A stretch of 64,000 nt of DNA, taken from assembly GCF_037044555.1 (NCBI RefSeq), contig NZ_CP146275.1, positions 1,096,501 through 1,160,500 of the forward strand, in the 5' to 3' direction. Position numbers and translations under genes: made by a program. The notes beneath the pieces are model-generated. The model made no database searches and was not told the origin of the DNA. It saw nothing but the letters and a program-made list of their open reading frames with translations. Source of the stretch: Pelagibacterium nitratireducens. GTDB lineage: Bacteria; Pseudomonadota; Alphaproteobacteria; Rhizobiales; Devosiaceae. Every line of letters starts with the position of its first letter. The stretch's first letter is position 1. Below are positions 46,949 to 54,770 of the stretch, piece after piece.

Positions 46949-47473
46949 TTGGCGACAGCGAGCGAAACAAAAGCGACACGGCGCGATTTTCTATTCATCG
47001 CGACCGGTGCGGTCGGTGCAGTCGGGGTGGCGGGAGCCGCCTGGCCGCTTATCAATCAATTGAACCCCGATGCGTCGGTTCTGGCCCTGGCCTCGATCCG
47101 CTTCGACGTTGCTCCGGTGGCCGAGGGATCTTCGGTGACCATCATGTGGCGCGGGCTTCCGGTTTTCGTGCGGCACCGCACGCCGGCAGAGATCGAAGAG
47201 GCGCGTGCCGTGCCGCTTGCCGATCTCAAGGACCCGCAGACCGACGAAGAGCGCGTGCTCGAGGGGCACGAAGAATGGCTCATCATGGTCGCCAACTGCA
47301 CCCATCTGGGCTGCGTGCCGGTTGGGGAGTCGGGCGATTACGACGGCTGGTTCTGCCCCTGCCACGGGTCGCACTACGACACTGCAGGCCGCATTCGTCG
47401 CGGGCCGGCGCCGAGGAACCTCGTCGTGCCGCCCTATGAGTTCGTGTCCGACACTGTCGTGCAGATCGGTTAA
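46949..47473 (+). CDS. petA: Ubiquinol-cytochrome c reductase Rieske iron-sulfur subunit
   Basis: The [2Fe-2S] subunit of the bc1 complex. It starts with a twin-arginine type signal anchor ([21 protein letters not shown]), and the cluster is held by CTHLGC and CPCHGS in the C-terminal half. TTG 46949 gives 174 residues, the usual length, with GGGGA nine bases upstream; GTG 46922 is an in-frame alternative that adds nine residues. It is the first gene of the petABC operon; petB begins 14 bases after its stop. The protein sits in the inner membrane with its cluster domain in the periplasm. Confidence 0.94.
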   Translation: MATASETKATRRDFLFIATGAVGAVGVAGAAWPLINQLNPDASVLALASIRFDVAPVAEGSSVTIMWRGLPVFVRHRTPAEIEEARAVPLADLKDPQTDEERVLEGHEEWLIMVANCTHLGCVPVGESGDYDGWFCPCHGSHYDTAGRIRRGPAPRNLVVPPYEFVSDTVVQIG

Positions 47474-47487
47474 GGGGAGTAGAGGGC

Positions 47488-48741
47488 ATGGCCAATCACG
47501 CTGGCAACTATACGCCGGGCACCGGGATCGAGCGCTGGCTCGATGACCGCCTTCCCATCATCAGGTTCTCCAAAGAACATCTGATGGACTACCCAACGCC
47601 GAAGAACCTCAATTACTGGTGGACTTTCGGCGCCATCCTCACCTTCATGCTGGTCGTCCAGATCGTGACCGGTGTCATTCTGGTGATGCACTATACCCCG
47701 CATGTGGACCTGGCCTTCGCCTCGGTCGAACACATTCGGCGTGACGTCAATTTCGGGCGCATCATCCAGGGTACCCACGCGGTGGGCGCCTCGATGTTTT
47801 TTGCCGCTCTTTATGTCCATATTTTCCGTGGCCTTTATTACGGTTCCTACAAGGCGCCACGCGAAGTCATCTGGATGCTGGGCGTTATCCTGTTCATCCT
47901 TTTGATGGCGACGGCCTTCATGGGCTATGTGTTGCCCTGGGGGCAGATGAGCCTTTGGGGCGCGACGGTCATCACCGGCATCTTCTCGGCGATCCCTCTT
48001 GTCGGTGAAGCCATCCAGACCCTGCTGCTCGGCGGGTTCTCGGTGGCCAATCCCACGCTGAACCGCTTCTTCTCGCTGCACTATCTCATCCCCTTCATCA
48101 TCGCCGCCGTCGTGGTGCTGCACATCTGGGCTCTCCATGTGCCAGGCAACAACAACCCGACCGGCGTGGACGTGAAGGAAAGCCGCGATACGCTGCCTTT
48201 CCATCCCTACATCACGATGAAGGACATGTTCGCGCTCGTGGTGTTCCTCATCCCGTTCGCCTGGTTCGTGTTCTTTGCGCCCGACATTCTGGGCCACGCG
48301 GACAACTACATTCCCGGCAATCCGCAGGTCACGCCAACACATATCGTTCCCGAATGGTATCTGCTGCCGTTCTACACGATGCTGCGCGCCATCGATTTCA
48401 ACGTGCTGTTCATCGACTCCAAGCTTGGCGGCGTCATCGCGATGGGCGGTTCGCTGCTCATCCTGTTCGTAGTGCCGTGGCTCGATACCTCCAAGGTGCG
48501 CTCGGGCTCGTTCCGCCCGCTGTTCCGCCCGTTCTATTGGCTGTTCGTGATCAACTTCATTGCGCTTGCCTATCTGGGTGCGCAGTCGGCCGAAGGCATC
48601 TACGTGCTGCTGGCCAAGATCTGCACGGCCTATTATTTCGGCTACTTCCTCATCATTCTCCCGATCCTGGGACGCATCGAAAAGCCGGCGCCGCTTCCAG
48701 CCAGCATTTCGGAAAGCGTGCTGGGCAAGGCGAATGGCTGA
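47488..48741 (+). CDS. petB: Cytochrome b of the bc1 complex
   Basis: The 417-residue quinol-oxidising subunit, with eight or more transmembrane helices. The heme-ligating histidines lie in [18 protein letters not shown] and in [34 protein letters not shown] and the C-terminal [17 protein letters not shown] (the PEWY motif of the Qo site) are complete. The start at 47488 follows AAGGGGAG. petC starts 22 bases after its stop. Length is as in other Alphaproteobacteria, with no fusion to cytochrome c1. Confidence 0.97.
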   Translation: MANHAGNYTPGTGIERWLDDRLPIIRFSKEHLMDYPTPKNLNYWWTFGAILTFMLVVQIVTGVILVMHYTPHVDLAFASVEHIRRDVNFGRIIQGTHAVGASMFFAALYVHIFRGLYYGSYKAPREVIWMLGVILFILLMATAFMGYVLPWGQMSLWGATVITGIFSAIPLVGEAIQTLLLGGFSVANPTLNRFFSLHYLIPFIIAAVVVLHIWALHVPGNNNPTGVDVKESRDTLPFHPYITMKDMFALVVFLIPFAWFVFFAPDILGHADNYIPGNPQVTPTHIVPEWYLLPFYTMLRAIDFNVLFIDSKLGGVIAMGGSLLILFVVPWLDTSKVRSGSFRPLFRPFYWLFVINFIALAYLGAQSAEGIYVLLAKICTAYYFGYFLIILPILGRIEKPAPLPASISESVLGKANG

Positions 48742-48763
48742 TAAGGCGCGAAGGACAACGATA

Positions 48764-49588
48764 ATGCTTAAAAAGACGATCCTTGGCGTACTCGCCGTTG
48801 CGGCATTTGCGCTTGGTGGCGCCAGCGTGCAGGCCGCTGAAGAGTATCCGCACACCGATCAGCAGGACTGGAGCTTTGCCGGCGTGTTCGGCACATACGA
48901 CCAGAACCAGCTTCGCCGCGGTTTCCAGGTTTATCGCGAGGTCTGCTCAAGCTGCCACGCGCTGGAATACATCTCGTTCCGCAATCTGGCCGAGGAGGGT
49001 GGTCCCCATTACAGCGAAGATCAGGTTCGGGCCCTTGCTGCCGAATACACTGTCGCCGATGAGATGGCGGAAGGTGGAGAGCGCGAAGGCGTGCCGGCCG
49101 ACCGTTGGCCGCACCCGTTCCCGTCCGAGCAGATCGCTGCCGAAGCGAACGGTGGCAAGGCGCCCCCCGACCTTTCACTGATGGCGAAGGCGCGCGGCAT
49201 CCACATGGATTTCCCCTGGTGGGTCTTCAACTACTTCACCGCCTATCAGGAAGCGGGGGCGGACTATATCTACAATCTGCTGACCAGCTATGAGGAAGCG
49301 CCCGAGGGCGTCGAGGTTGCTCCTGGCCTCAGCTACAACGAATATTTCTCGGGTCATTTCATCGCCATGGCACCGCCACTCTCGGACGGCATCGTGTCCT
49401 ATTCCGATGAGACGACGCCCGAGACGGTCGAGCAGTATTCCAGGGACGTCGCGGCCTTCCTGCAGTGGACGGCAGACCCGCACATGGTTTCGCGCAAGTC
49501 GACAGGCTTTGTTGTGATCCTGTTCCTGATCGGGCTGTCCATTCTGATGTATCTGGTCAAACGCCGCATCTGGCGCGATGCCCACTAG
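48764..49588 (+). CDS. petC: Cytochrome c1 of the bc1 complex
   Basis: A 274-residue periplasmic, membrane-anchored cytochrome. A signal peptide (MLKKTILGVLAVAAFALGGA, cleavage near SVQAAEE) precedes the heme-binding CSSCH (Cys61, Cys64, His65), the distal methionine lies in FIAMAPPL, and the C-terminal anchor is VVILFLIGLSILMYLV followed by basic residues. The start at 48764 follows AAGGA; ATG 48734 overlaps petB and is in frame, but would add ten charged residues before the signal peptide. A strong terminator follows the stop. Confidence 0.95.
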   Translation: MLKKTILGVLAVAAFALGGASVQAAEEYPHTDQQDWSFAGVFGTYDQNQLRRGFQVYREVCSSCHALEYISFRNLAEEGGPHYSEDQVRALAAEYTVADEMAEGGEREGVPADRWPHPFPSEQIAAEANGGKAPPDLSLMAKARGIHMDFPWWVFNYFTAYQEAGADYIYNLLTSYEEAPEGVEVAPGLSYNEYFSGHFIAMAPPLSDGIVSYSDETTPETVEQYSRDVAAFLQWTADPHMVSRKSTGFVVILFLIGLSILMYLVKRRIWRDAH

Positions 49589-49595
49589 CCATTTG

Positions 49596-49620
49596 AAAAG
49601 GGCCCTGCGGGGCCCTTTTT
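49596..49620 (+). terminator. Intrinsic terminator of the petABC operon
   Basis: AAAAGGGCCC, a 4-base loop and GGGCCCTTTT followed by another T form a 10-bp perfect stem with a T-run, eight bases after the petC stop. Confidence 0.9.
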
Positions 49621-49716
49621 GTTGCGGCAAATTTCGCCCTTGTCCGCAACCGTCAAAGTCTTCATTGTGGTGGCCTTGACGCTGCAATCTCAATCGGGAT
49701 CGATTGGAGGAGAACG

Positions 49717-49920
49717 ATGTCGGTTTTTCGAGTGGCCAAAACGGCGGCTTTTCTGGCATTTGCGGCGAGCCGCAACCCGGTGGTTCGCTCGGCCATCAAA
49801 GCCGCGCCAAATCTGGTTTCCGAAGAACGCAGGCAGGCTGCCTTTGAGGCGACCAAGCGCGCCGCGCGCAAGGCAGGAGAGATGACGGCCAGGGTCGTCC
49901 CTCCCAATCGCTATTTCTGA
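49717..49920 (+). CDS. Small basic protein, unknown function
   Basis: A 67-residue protein with a mildly hydrophobic N-terminus (VAKTAAFLAFAAS), net positive charge (many Arg and Lys), and a helical middle (EERRQAAFEATKRAARKAG). ATG 49717 is preceded by a strong GGAGGAG. It lies alone between the petABC terminator and apt, 71 bases before apt. No family is recognised; proteins of this size and composition occur at this spot in related genomes as far as I can judge, but I cannot check. The strong initiation site supports a real gene. Confidence 0.6.
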   Translation: MSVFRVAKTAAFLAFAASRNPVVRSAIKAAPNLVSEERRQAAFEATKRAARKAGEMTARVVPPNRYF

Positions 49921-49991
49921 GCCTGTCGTTTCCGGCTAGAGTCGCGCTTCAATCCCGTTCCATTTGAATTCGTCCTGCGGAGCTCTGTTTC

Positions 49992-50525
49992 ATGGCCACC
50001 GACCTCAAGGCACTCGTGCGCTCGATTCCCGACTACCCCAAGCCCGGCATCATCTTTCGCGACATCACATCATTGATCGAGGATTCGGCCGGGTTCAGCG
50101 AAAGCTGCGAGCGGCTGGCGGCGGCGCATCGTGGTCTGGGGATCACCAAGGTGGCCGGTATCGAGGCGCGGGGTTTCATTTTCGGGGCCGGGGTCGCCAT
50201 CGCGCTTGGCGTGGGGTTTGTTCCGGTGCGTAAGGCCGGCAAGCTGCCCGGTGAGACGATCGGACAGAACTACGCGCTCGAATATGGCGTGGACACCATC
50301 GAAATTCATGCCGATGCCGTTGATGAAAACGACAATGTGTTGCTGATCGACGATCTTATCGCCACGGGTGGAACTGCAATTGCGGCCGTCTCCCTGTTGC
50401 GACGGACAAGGGCCAGGGTCGAGCACACAGGGTTTGTCATCGATCTCCCCGACATCGGGGGCGCCGAGAAATTGCGCGCCCATGGCGTCAGGGTCGAGGC
50501 ACTGATGACGTTCGAGGGGCACTGA
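49992..50525 (+). CDS. apt: Adenine phosphoribosyltransferase
   Basis: Salvages adenine with PRPP to AMP. The 177-residue protein begins LKALVRSIPDYPKPGIIFRD, the standard Apt start, and has IEARGFIFGAGVA, FVPVRKAGKLPG, LEYGVDTIEIHADA and the PRPP loop VLLIDDLIATGGTA. Length is typical. It competes with adenine deaminase for adenine, and its other substrate is made by Prs, encoded further right. No site resembling the purine palindromes is seen upstream. A hairpin overlaps its stop. Confidence 0.96.
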   Translation: MATDLKALVRSIPDYPKPGIIFRDITSLIEDSAGFSESCERLAAAHRGLGITKVAGIEARGFIFGAGVAIALGVGFVPVRKAGKLPGETIGQNYALEYGVDTIEIHADAVDENDNVLLIDDLIATGGTAIAAVSLLRRTRARVEHTGFVIDLPDIGGAEKLRAHGVRVEALMTFEGH

Positions 50526-50548
50526 GAGCGGCCTTTTTGGCCGCTCTC
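50524..50548. terminator. Bidirectional hairpin between apt and the oxidoreductase gene
   Basis: GAGAGCGGCC, a loop of five T residues and GGCCGCTCTC form a perfect 10-bp stem that overlaps the apt stop codon. There is no T-run after the stem, so its efficiency as an intrinsic terminator is uncertain. It lies between convergent genes. Confidence 0.6.
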
Positions 50549-50556
50549 GATCATCG

Positions 50557-51399
50557 TTATTTGAGCGCTTCGGCGACGGCCTGTTCCAGGGTCTGGGTCG
50601 GTCGGCCGAGCAGTTTGCCCAGTGTGCCGCTATCGTCTGCAAGCGCGCCCTCTGCCGCTTTCGCGTCGCTGTCGGCCAGCATGTCCGCCACGGGTGCGGG
50701 CAGGCCGAAGCGTTCGAGAATTTTCGCGTATTCGGCTTTGGGCAGGTCGGTATAGACGATTGTCTTGCCCGACTGGCGTGAAGCCTCGGCGGCGAGATCT
50801 GCCAGCGTATAGGGCTGATCATTGCCCAACTCATAGATCCTGCCAGCATGGCCATCAGTGGTCAGCACATTGGCGGCCGCCTGGGCCAGATCGGCACGGT
50901 TGGCGGTGTTGAGCTTGCCTTGGCCGGCCGAGCCGATGATCGCGCCGTTGGCGAGCGCTCCGCCGAGATTGCCCGTGTAGTTCTCTGTGTACCAGGAGTT
51001 GCGCAGGATTGTGTAATCGAGCCCGGAAGCCTTGAGCGCGGATTCTGTCTCGCGGTGTTCTGGCGCAAGAACGATCTCGGAGGTGTCGGCATGCAGCAGG
51101 CTTGTATAGACAAAATGCTTCACCCCGGCGCGAACGGCGGCATCGATGACCGCCTTGTGCTGGGGCACCCGCTTGCCCACTTCGCTGCCCGAGACCAGCA
51201 GCAGCTTTTCGACACCCTTAAGGGCCGGCTCGAGCGTTTCGGGTTTATCGTAATCGAACGGGCGCGTGGTGACGCCCAAATCGGTGCCCTTGGCGGGGTC
51301 GCGCGCCAGCGCGACTGTCTGGTCGCCAAGGCCCTTTTCCTTGAGTGCCGCGATGATGAGACGGCCGAGCTGGCCGGTGGCTCCGGTGACTGCGTACAT
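50557..51399 (-). CDS. NmrA-like NAD(P)-binding quinone oxidoreductase (QorB/YtfG type)
   Basis: A 280-residue atypical short-chain dehydrogenase. It begins MYAVTGATGQLGRLII with the nucleotide-binding GxxGxxG, and shows LLLVSGSEVGKRVPQHKAVI, VYTSLLHAD and TILRNSWYTENY, which match the YtfG (QorB) NADPH:quinone oxidoreductases. The start at 51399 follows GGAG with a seven-base spacer; the frame is open to 51450 without a site. It is divergent from an HxlR regulator gene with paired dyads between them, the usual arrangement for redox- or quinone-responsive control. Confidence 0.9.
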   Translation of the reverse strand: MYAVTGATGQLGRLIIAALKEKGLGDQTVALARDPAKGTDLGVTTRPFDYDKPETLEPALKGVEKLLLVSGSEVGKRVPQHKAVIDAAVRAGVKHFVYTSLLHADTSEIVLAPEHRETESALKASGLDYTILRNSWYTENYTGNLGGALANGAIIGSAGQGKLNTANRADLAQAAANVLTTDGHAGRIYELGNDQPYTLADLAAEASRQSGKTIVYTDLPKAEYAKILERFGLPAPVADMLADSDAKAAEGALADDSGTLGKLLGRPTQTLEQAVAEALK

Positions 51400-51448
51400 G
51401 AGATCAACTCCAGTGTTGTCGTATTGCGTCGACCGATATAAAGTGAAC

Positions 51449-51465
51449 ACTTACGAAAAGTAAGT
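51449..51465. promoter_or_regulatory. HxlR-type operator candidate
   Basis: ACTTAC-gaaaa-GTAAGT is a perfect 6-bp dyad in the 89-bp gap between the divergent oxidoreductase and HxlR genes. Further GTAAGTA and GTACGTAC elements follow at 51460-51484. The site lies 24 bases before the regulator start, so autoregulation is likely. Confidence 0.55.
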
Positions 51466-51488
51466 ACGTACGCAAAGGTAAGTATCAA

Positions 51489-51893
51489 ATGAGTGCCAAC
51501 GACAGTCAGGTCACCAGCGGGCCTCTGGCGCATGCCATGGAACGGGGCCAACTGTTTTCCGAGGCGTGCCCATCACGCGAAGTGCTCAAGCATCTCACCA
51601 GCCGGTGGGGGGTGCTGGTCCTTATCGTGCTTTTGGGGGGCACTCACAGGTTTTCCGAATTGCGCCGCAAGATCGGGGGCGTGAGCGAGCGCATGCTGGC
51701 TCAGACCCTGCAATGGCTCGAGGATGACGGCATGGTGGATCGTCGCGCCTATCCGGTCGTCCCGCCCCATGTCGAATACAGCCTCACGCCGCTGGGGCGC
51801 GAGGCCGCCGAAAAGGTGGGCGGATTGGCCGATTGGATCGAAACCAGCATGCCGCGGATCGGCGCCGTCTGGGCGGAAAAGGGCACCCGATAG
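51489..51893 (+). CDS. HxlR-family winged-helix regulator
   Basis: A 134-residue MarR-like regulator of the HxlR group. The family core is visible: CPSREVLKHLTSRWGVLVLIVL, FSELRRKIGGVSERMLAQTL and the wing VVPPHVEYSLTPLG. Cys27 is at the position used for thiol or quinone sensing in several HxlR proteins. It is divergent from a quinone oxidoreductase gene, like QorR-type pairs, and most likely represses it until oxidised or electrophile-modified. Start 51489 gives the usual length. It is convergent with the DUF423 gene, 12 bases away. Confidence 0.92.
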   Translation: MSANDSQVTSGPLAHAMERGQLFSEACPSREVLKHLTSRWGVLVLIVLLGGTHRFSELRRKIGGVSERMLAQTLQWLEDDGMVDRRAYPVVPPHVEYSLTPLGREAAEKVGGLADWIETSMPRIGAVWAEKGTR

Positions 51894-51905
51894 GGGGCGC
51901 TCCGA

Positions 51906-52259
51906 TCAGTCTCGTCTGCCGAAAAGCCCTGCGATGATCAGCAGGAGCCAGCCCAGGATCAGCGCCATGCCGCCGGCAGGCGCCAGCAAGGGCAAAGGCG
52001 AGCCGCCGGCGAAATATCGCAGCGCCAGATCGGTGCAGAACAGCCCCGCGCCCGCCATGAGCGCAATCAGGGCCCAGTTGAAGATACGCGGCAATCGGGC
52101 CAGCGCCAGAGCGAGAACGGCCGGCGCATGGCTCAGCGCGATCAGCGAATAGGGGCCGAGCAGCGCAGCGCCAGCGTGCGACGATGCCGCCGCAGCGGCG
52201 ACCCCGGATGCGCCGAGCAGGCCGGCAAAGGCGATGGCGATGCGCTCGAGCGGGCTCAT
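51906..52259 (-). CDS. DUF423-family membrane protein
   Basis: A 117-residue inner-membrane protein with four hydrophobic helices. The N-terminal GLLGASGVAAAAASSHA corresponds to the DUF423 start (usually GAFGAHGL), but the histidine-containing loop is altered here, so assignment is moderate. LFCTDLALRYFAG and PAGGMALILGWLLLI match helices 3 and 4 of the family. The start shares four bases with the stop of a MaoC gene, so it is the last gene of a three- or four-gene unit. The family has no established function. Confidence 0.75.
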   Translation of the reverse strand: MSPLERIAIAFAGLLGASGVAAAAASSHAGAALLGPYSLIALSHAPAVLALALARLPRIFNWALIALMAGAGLFCTDLALRYFAGGSPLPLLAPAGGMALILGWLLLIIAGLFGRRD

Positions 52260-52807
52260 CTTTGCACCAGAGCCTTGAGCCCGGGCACCTTGGTCAGCGC
52301 CAGCATGGCACGCACCCTGAGGGGCATCCTGTAATCGCGTAGCTTGGAGAATCCCACGAGGTCGGCCGAATAGACAAGGTCGCCATGCTGGTTGTGCGCC
52401 TCGAGCAGGTTGAACAGCAGACCCCAGCCGGGAATGGAATTGGACCGGCGCTTTCCCGTGACGGTCAGGGTGTAGCGCACGGTATCACCCGGTCGGACCG
52501 GTGCCTTGAAGTCCATACGATTGACGCCGGGCGAAGGGCCGGACACGCCCGGTTCGCCCCCTTCGGCGCGCACCACGTCTTCCTCGGCCACGAGGCGGTC
52601 CACCATCAGCCGGTGCCCGACGCTGACCGTGTGCCAGCCCGAAGCGACCAGTCCGCCGAAATGAGACTGCGCCGCCGCTTCAGGGTCGGTGTGAAAATAC
52701 TGCGGATCGTAAAGCGTGCCGAAGCGGATGATCTCATCCTCGGTGAAGGTATGGCTGCCCAGATCGAAGGGCATGTCGATCTGAACGTCCTCGAACCAGC
52801 GGGTCAT
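52256..52807 (-). CDS. MaoC-like (R)-specific hot-dog hydratase, copy 1
   Basis: A 183-residue hot-dog-fold protein. FEDVQIDMPFDLGSHTFTED and DPQYFHTDPEAAAQSHFGGLVASGWHT contain the MaoC catalytic Asp and His pair (D-x4-H in DPQYFHTD) and the following FGGLVASGWH loop. The family hydrates enoyl-CoA or related thioesters. It overlaps the next gene and the previous MaoC gene by four bases each (ATGA/GTGA type), so all three are translated together. The pair of different MaoC proteins may form a heterodimer, which is inference. Confidence 0.87.
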   Translation of the reverse strand: MTRWFEDVQIDMPFDLGSHTFTEDEIIRFGTLYDPQYFHTDPEAAAQSHFGGLVASGWHTVSVGHRLMVDRLVAEEDVVRAEGGEPGVSGPSPGVNRMDFKAPVRPGDTVRYTLTVTGKRRSNSIPGWGLLFNLLEAHNQHGDLVYSADLVGFSKLRDYRMPLRVRAMLALTKVPGLKALVQR

Positions 52808-53295
52808 TGCGCAGCCTCGGTCATGGCTGCCGAGTTGCGCACTTCAACGAGATTGGTGAGCGTGAGGGTCATCACCTGTTGGTTCTTTTGGTTGCGCATG
52901 TCGAAATCGATGGTGAGGATGCCCATGTTGGCGTGGCTGGCCGAGCGGCGCAGCGAGGTAACTGTCGCTGTGCCCGACAGCGTGTCGCCCTTCATCAGGG
53001 GACGCTTCCATTTGAGGTCAGTAAAGCCCAGCCCGCCCATTGAGGCGATCTTTGACAGGAACGCATCGACCAGCATGCGCAGCGAGAGCGCTCCGGTCTG
53101 CCAGCCGCTCGCGGCCAGTCCGCCCAGCAGGCTTTCGCGGGCGGCCTTTTCGTCGAGGTGGAAGGGGAAGGGATCGAACTCGGTGGCAAATTCGATGATG
53201 TCGGCCTTGCTGACGGTGCGCGGCCCAAGGGGAGTGGTCTCGCCGACCGTCAGATCCTCGAAATGGCGCCGATCTTTTGTTATCGGATTGGTCAC
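52804..53295 (-). CDS. MaoC-like hydratase, copy 2
   Basis: A 163-residue hot-dog protein from GTG 53295 (MTNPITKDRRHFEDL), which follows AAGGAC. RHFEDLTVGETTPLGPRTVSK and EFDPFPFHLDEKAARESLLGGLAASGWQT hold the MaoC Asp/His pair (DPFPFH) and loop. It differs clearly from copy 1, so the tandem is an old duplication, not a recent repeat. It ends in a four-base overlap with copy 1, and its start overlaps by four bases a possible short upstream gene (53292-53480). Substrate unknown; thioester hydration is the family function. Confidence 0.86.
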   Translation of the reverse strand: MTNPITKDRRHFEDLTVGETTPLGPRTVSKADIIEFATEFDPFPFHLDEKAARESLLGGLAASGWQTGALSLRMLVDAFLSKIASMGGLGFTDLKWKRPLMKGDTLSGTATVTSLRRSASHANMGILTIDFDMRNQKNQQVMTLTLTNLVEVRNSAAMTEAAQ

Positions 53296-53480
53296 TTTGT
53301 TGTCCTTAACGTCAACACCGATTGTGCCCCATGGGCATCGGCGAAGCAAGGGGCACGAAGGCGGCGCTTATAAACAGCGCACAAGCCATAAGGTCCCCGA
53401 TCGGACCCTGTGCCGAGCGCAGATATTTGCCCATGATGGGTTTTGAGCGGCGGCGAGACCAGTGCCAGATCGAATTTCAT
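53292..53480 (-). CDS. Possible small gene upstream of the MaoC pair
   Basis: A 62-codon frame begins at ATG 53480 immediately after AGGAGAGG (excellent spacing) and ends in a GTGA overlap with the MaoC copy 2 start. Those two points argue for real translation. The deduced protein (MKFDLALVSPPLKTHHGQ...) is not recognised and has mixed composition, so it may be a short leader peptide or a degraded gene. A second short frame within it (MGKYLRSAQGPIGDLMACAL...) has a signal-like hydrophobic stretch in another register. Low confidence. Confidence 0.35.
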   Translation of the reverse strand: MKFDLALVSPPLKTHHGQISALGTGSDRGPYGLCAVYKRRLRAPCFADAHGAQSVLTLRTTK

Positions 53481-53550
53481 AACCTCTCCTGCCGCACCAG
53501 GCAGGGCACGATAATCGATTCGCCGCGTGGCGGGATAAGTGTCGCGCGGA

Positions 53551-54198
53551 TCAGCCCGCCTGCCGGATGTCCCCGATGGATTTGTCCAGGCTGGCGCGGA
53601 CCAATGCGGTTACGAGGCGCGGGAAATCAGCCTCGGCCACGTGTTTGGACAATCCCTGCGCCGTATGGGGCAATCCAAGTTCTCGGGCGGCGTCGAGGCT
53701 CTTTTTGTCTGCGAAGGGATAGAGTTCGCCCCAGGCGGTCTGTGCTTCGCGAAAGAAGATATCGACCCCAACGTCGCCAAGTCCCTTGAACGCCTTGAGC
53801 GCTTTTCGCATTTCGGCCTCGTCCCGACCGGCCTTTTTGCGCAGGGCGCGCAGGTCGCCATCATAGGTTTCAATCAGATATTCGGCGGTGCCGCCGAGCA
53901 TGCGCGATGTGCTTTCGTCATACCGGGCATAGCCATTGTTGTTGAGTACATCGACCCGCTCTTTCCATGTCGCGGCCTTGAGTTTTTCCGGCGTCGTCCA
54001 GCCAGCGTCGGCCAGAGCTGCAGCGGCCTCGAGGGCCTGGGCCGCGCCGATACGGGCACTGAACAGGATCGAGGCGCAAAGCCAGCGGAACAGGGGAGAG
54101 GGCGTGTTGTCGGCGATGGGGATATGCAATTGGTCGCAATAGGTCTGCCCGTATCTATCGAGCAGCGCGTCGATTAGGTCTTTGTGTGCGGATGTCAT
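53551..54198 (-). CDS. HhH-GPD-like DNA glycosylase-related protein
   Basis: A 215-residue helical protein related to the endonuclease III superfamily: LFRWLCASILFSARIGAAQALEA resembles the N-terminal helical domain, and LKAFKGLGDVGVDIFFREAQ resembles the helix-hairpin-helix, in which GVDIFF replaces the common VGRKTA. The C-terminal four-cysteine iron-sulfur loop of Nth is absent, and the catalytic lysine is not obvious, so glycosylase activity is uncertain. ATG 54198 with GGAG eight bases away is preferred over GTG 54207, which overlaps the preceding gene. It is downstream of a DUF305 gene, five bases away. Confidence 0.75.
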   Translation of the reverse strand: MTSAHKDLIDALLDRYGQTYCDQLHIPIADNTPSPLFRWLCASILFSARIGAAQALEAAAALADAGWTTPEKLKAATWKERVDVLNNNGYARYDESTSRMLGGTAEYLIETYDGDLRALRKKAGRDEAEMRKALKAFKGLGDVGVDIFFREAQTAWGELYPFADKKSLDAARELGLPHTAQGLSKHVAEADFPRLVTALVRASLDKSIGDIRQAG

Positions 54199-54203
54199 TT
54201 CAC

Positions 54204-54647
54204 TCACTCCAGATCGGCGATCAGGGCCTTCATCTCATCGATTTCGCTGCGCTGGGCTTCGATGATGCGGCTGGCGAGATCGAGGACACGGGGATCGGAA
54301 AGATTGGCGTTTTCGCTGGTGAGGATGGCGATGGAATGGTGCGGGATCATCGCGCGCATCCAGGAGACGTCATCGACCGTGGCCTGCGAGCGAACCAGAT
54401 AGAGCGATCCGGCAAAGACCAATATCGCGACGACATAGATGGAAATATTGAGCGCGGTGTTTTTGTACATGCCCAGCATGAAGCTGAGCATGACGATTGC
54501 CATGGTGGCCCCCATCAGCAGGGCCATATAGGCGCGGGTCTCACTGAAAAAGATGTGATCGAGGGCGTAGGTGTTGAGATACATCAGCCCAAACATCACC
54601 AGCGTCGATGTGGCGATCATGGCGAGGAAACGAACGTAATGGGCCAT
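54204..54647 (-). CDS. DUF305-family membrane protein
   Basis: A 147-residue protein with three N-terminal hydrophobic helices (about residues 6-25, 41-59 and 68-86) and a C-terminal DUF305 domain (MRAMIPHHSIAILTSENAN then IIEAQRSEIDEMKALI). MIPHHSIA carries the histidine-methionine cluster typical of DUF305 proteins, often linked to copper or other metals. The gene starts after GGAGAGA. It is followed within five bases by the HhH-type gene, which is an odd partner. No metal-resistance genes are nearby to strengthen the copper link. Confidence 0.8.
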   Translation of the reverse strand: MAHYVRFLAMIATSTLVMFGLMYLNTYALDHIFFSETRAYMALLMGATMAIVMLSFMLGMYKNTALNISIYVVAILVFAGSLYLVRSQATVDDVSWMRAMIPHHSIAILTSENANLSDPRVLDLASRIIEAQRSEIDEMKALIADLE

Positions 54648-54770
54648 TGTGCTCTCTCCTTTTTCAGGTGAGGCAACGGGATCGGATTTACACGGGTTCC
54701 ATATCCTGGCCCGGACCTGCCGGAGGATAATCGGGCAGGGGCAGACGCCGGGTGCCCGGCGCCGTCATGA

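Noticed and set aside
54746..54761. 16-bp GC palindrome after ychF as a terminator
   Set aside because: It has no T-run on the ychF strand and is too short to support the call.
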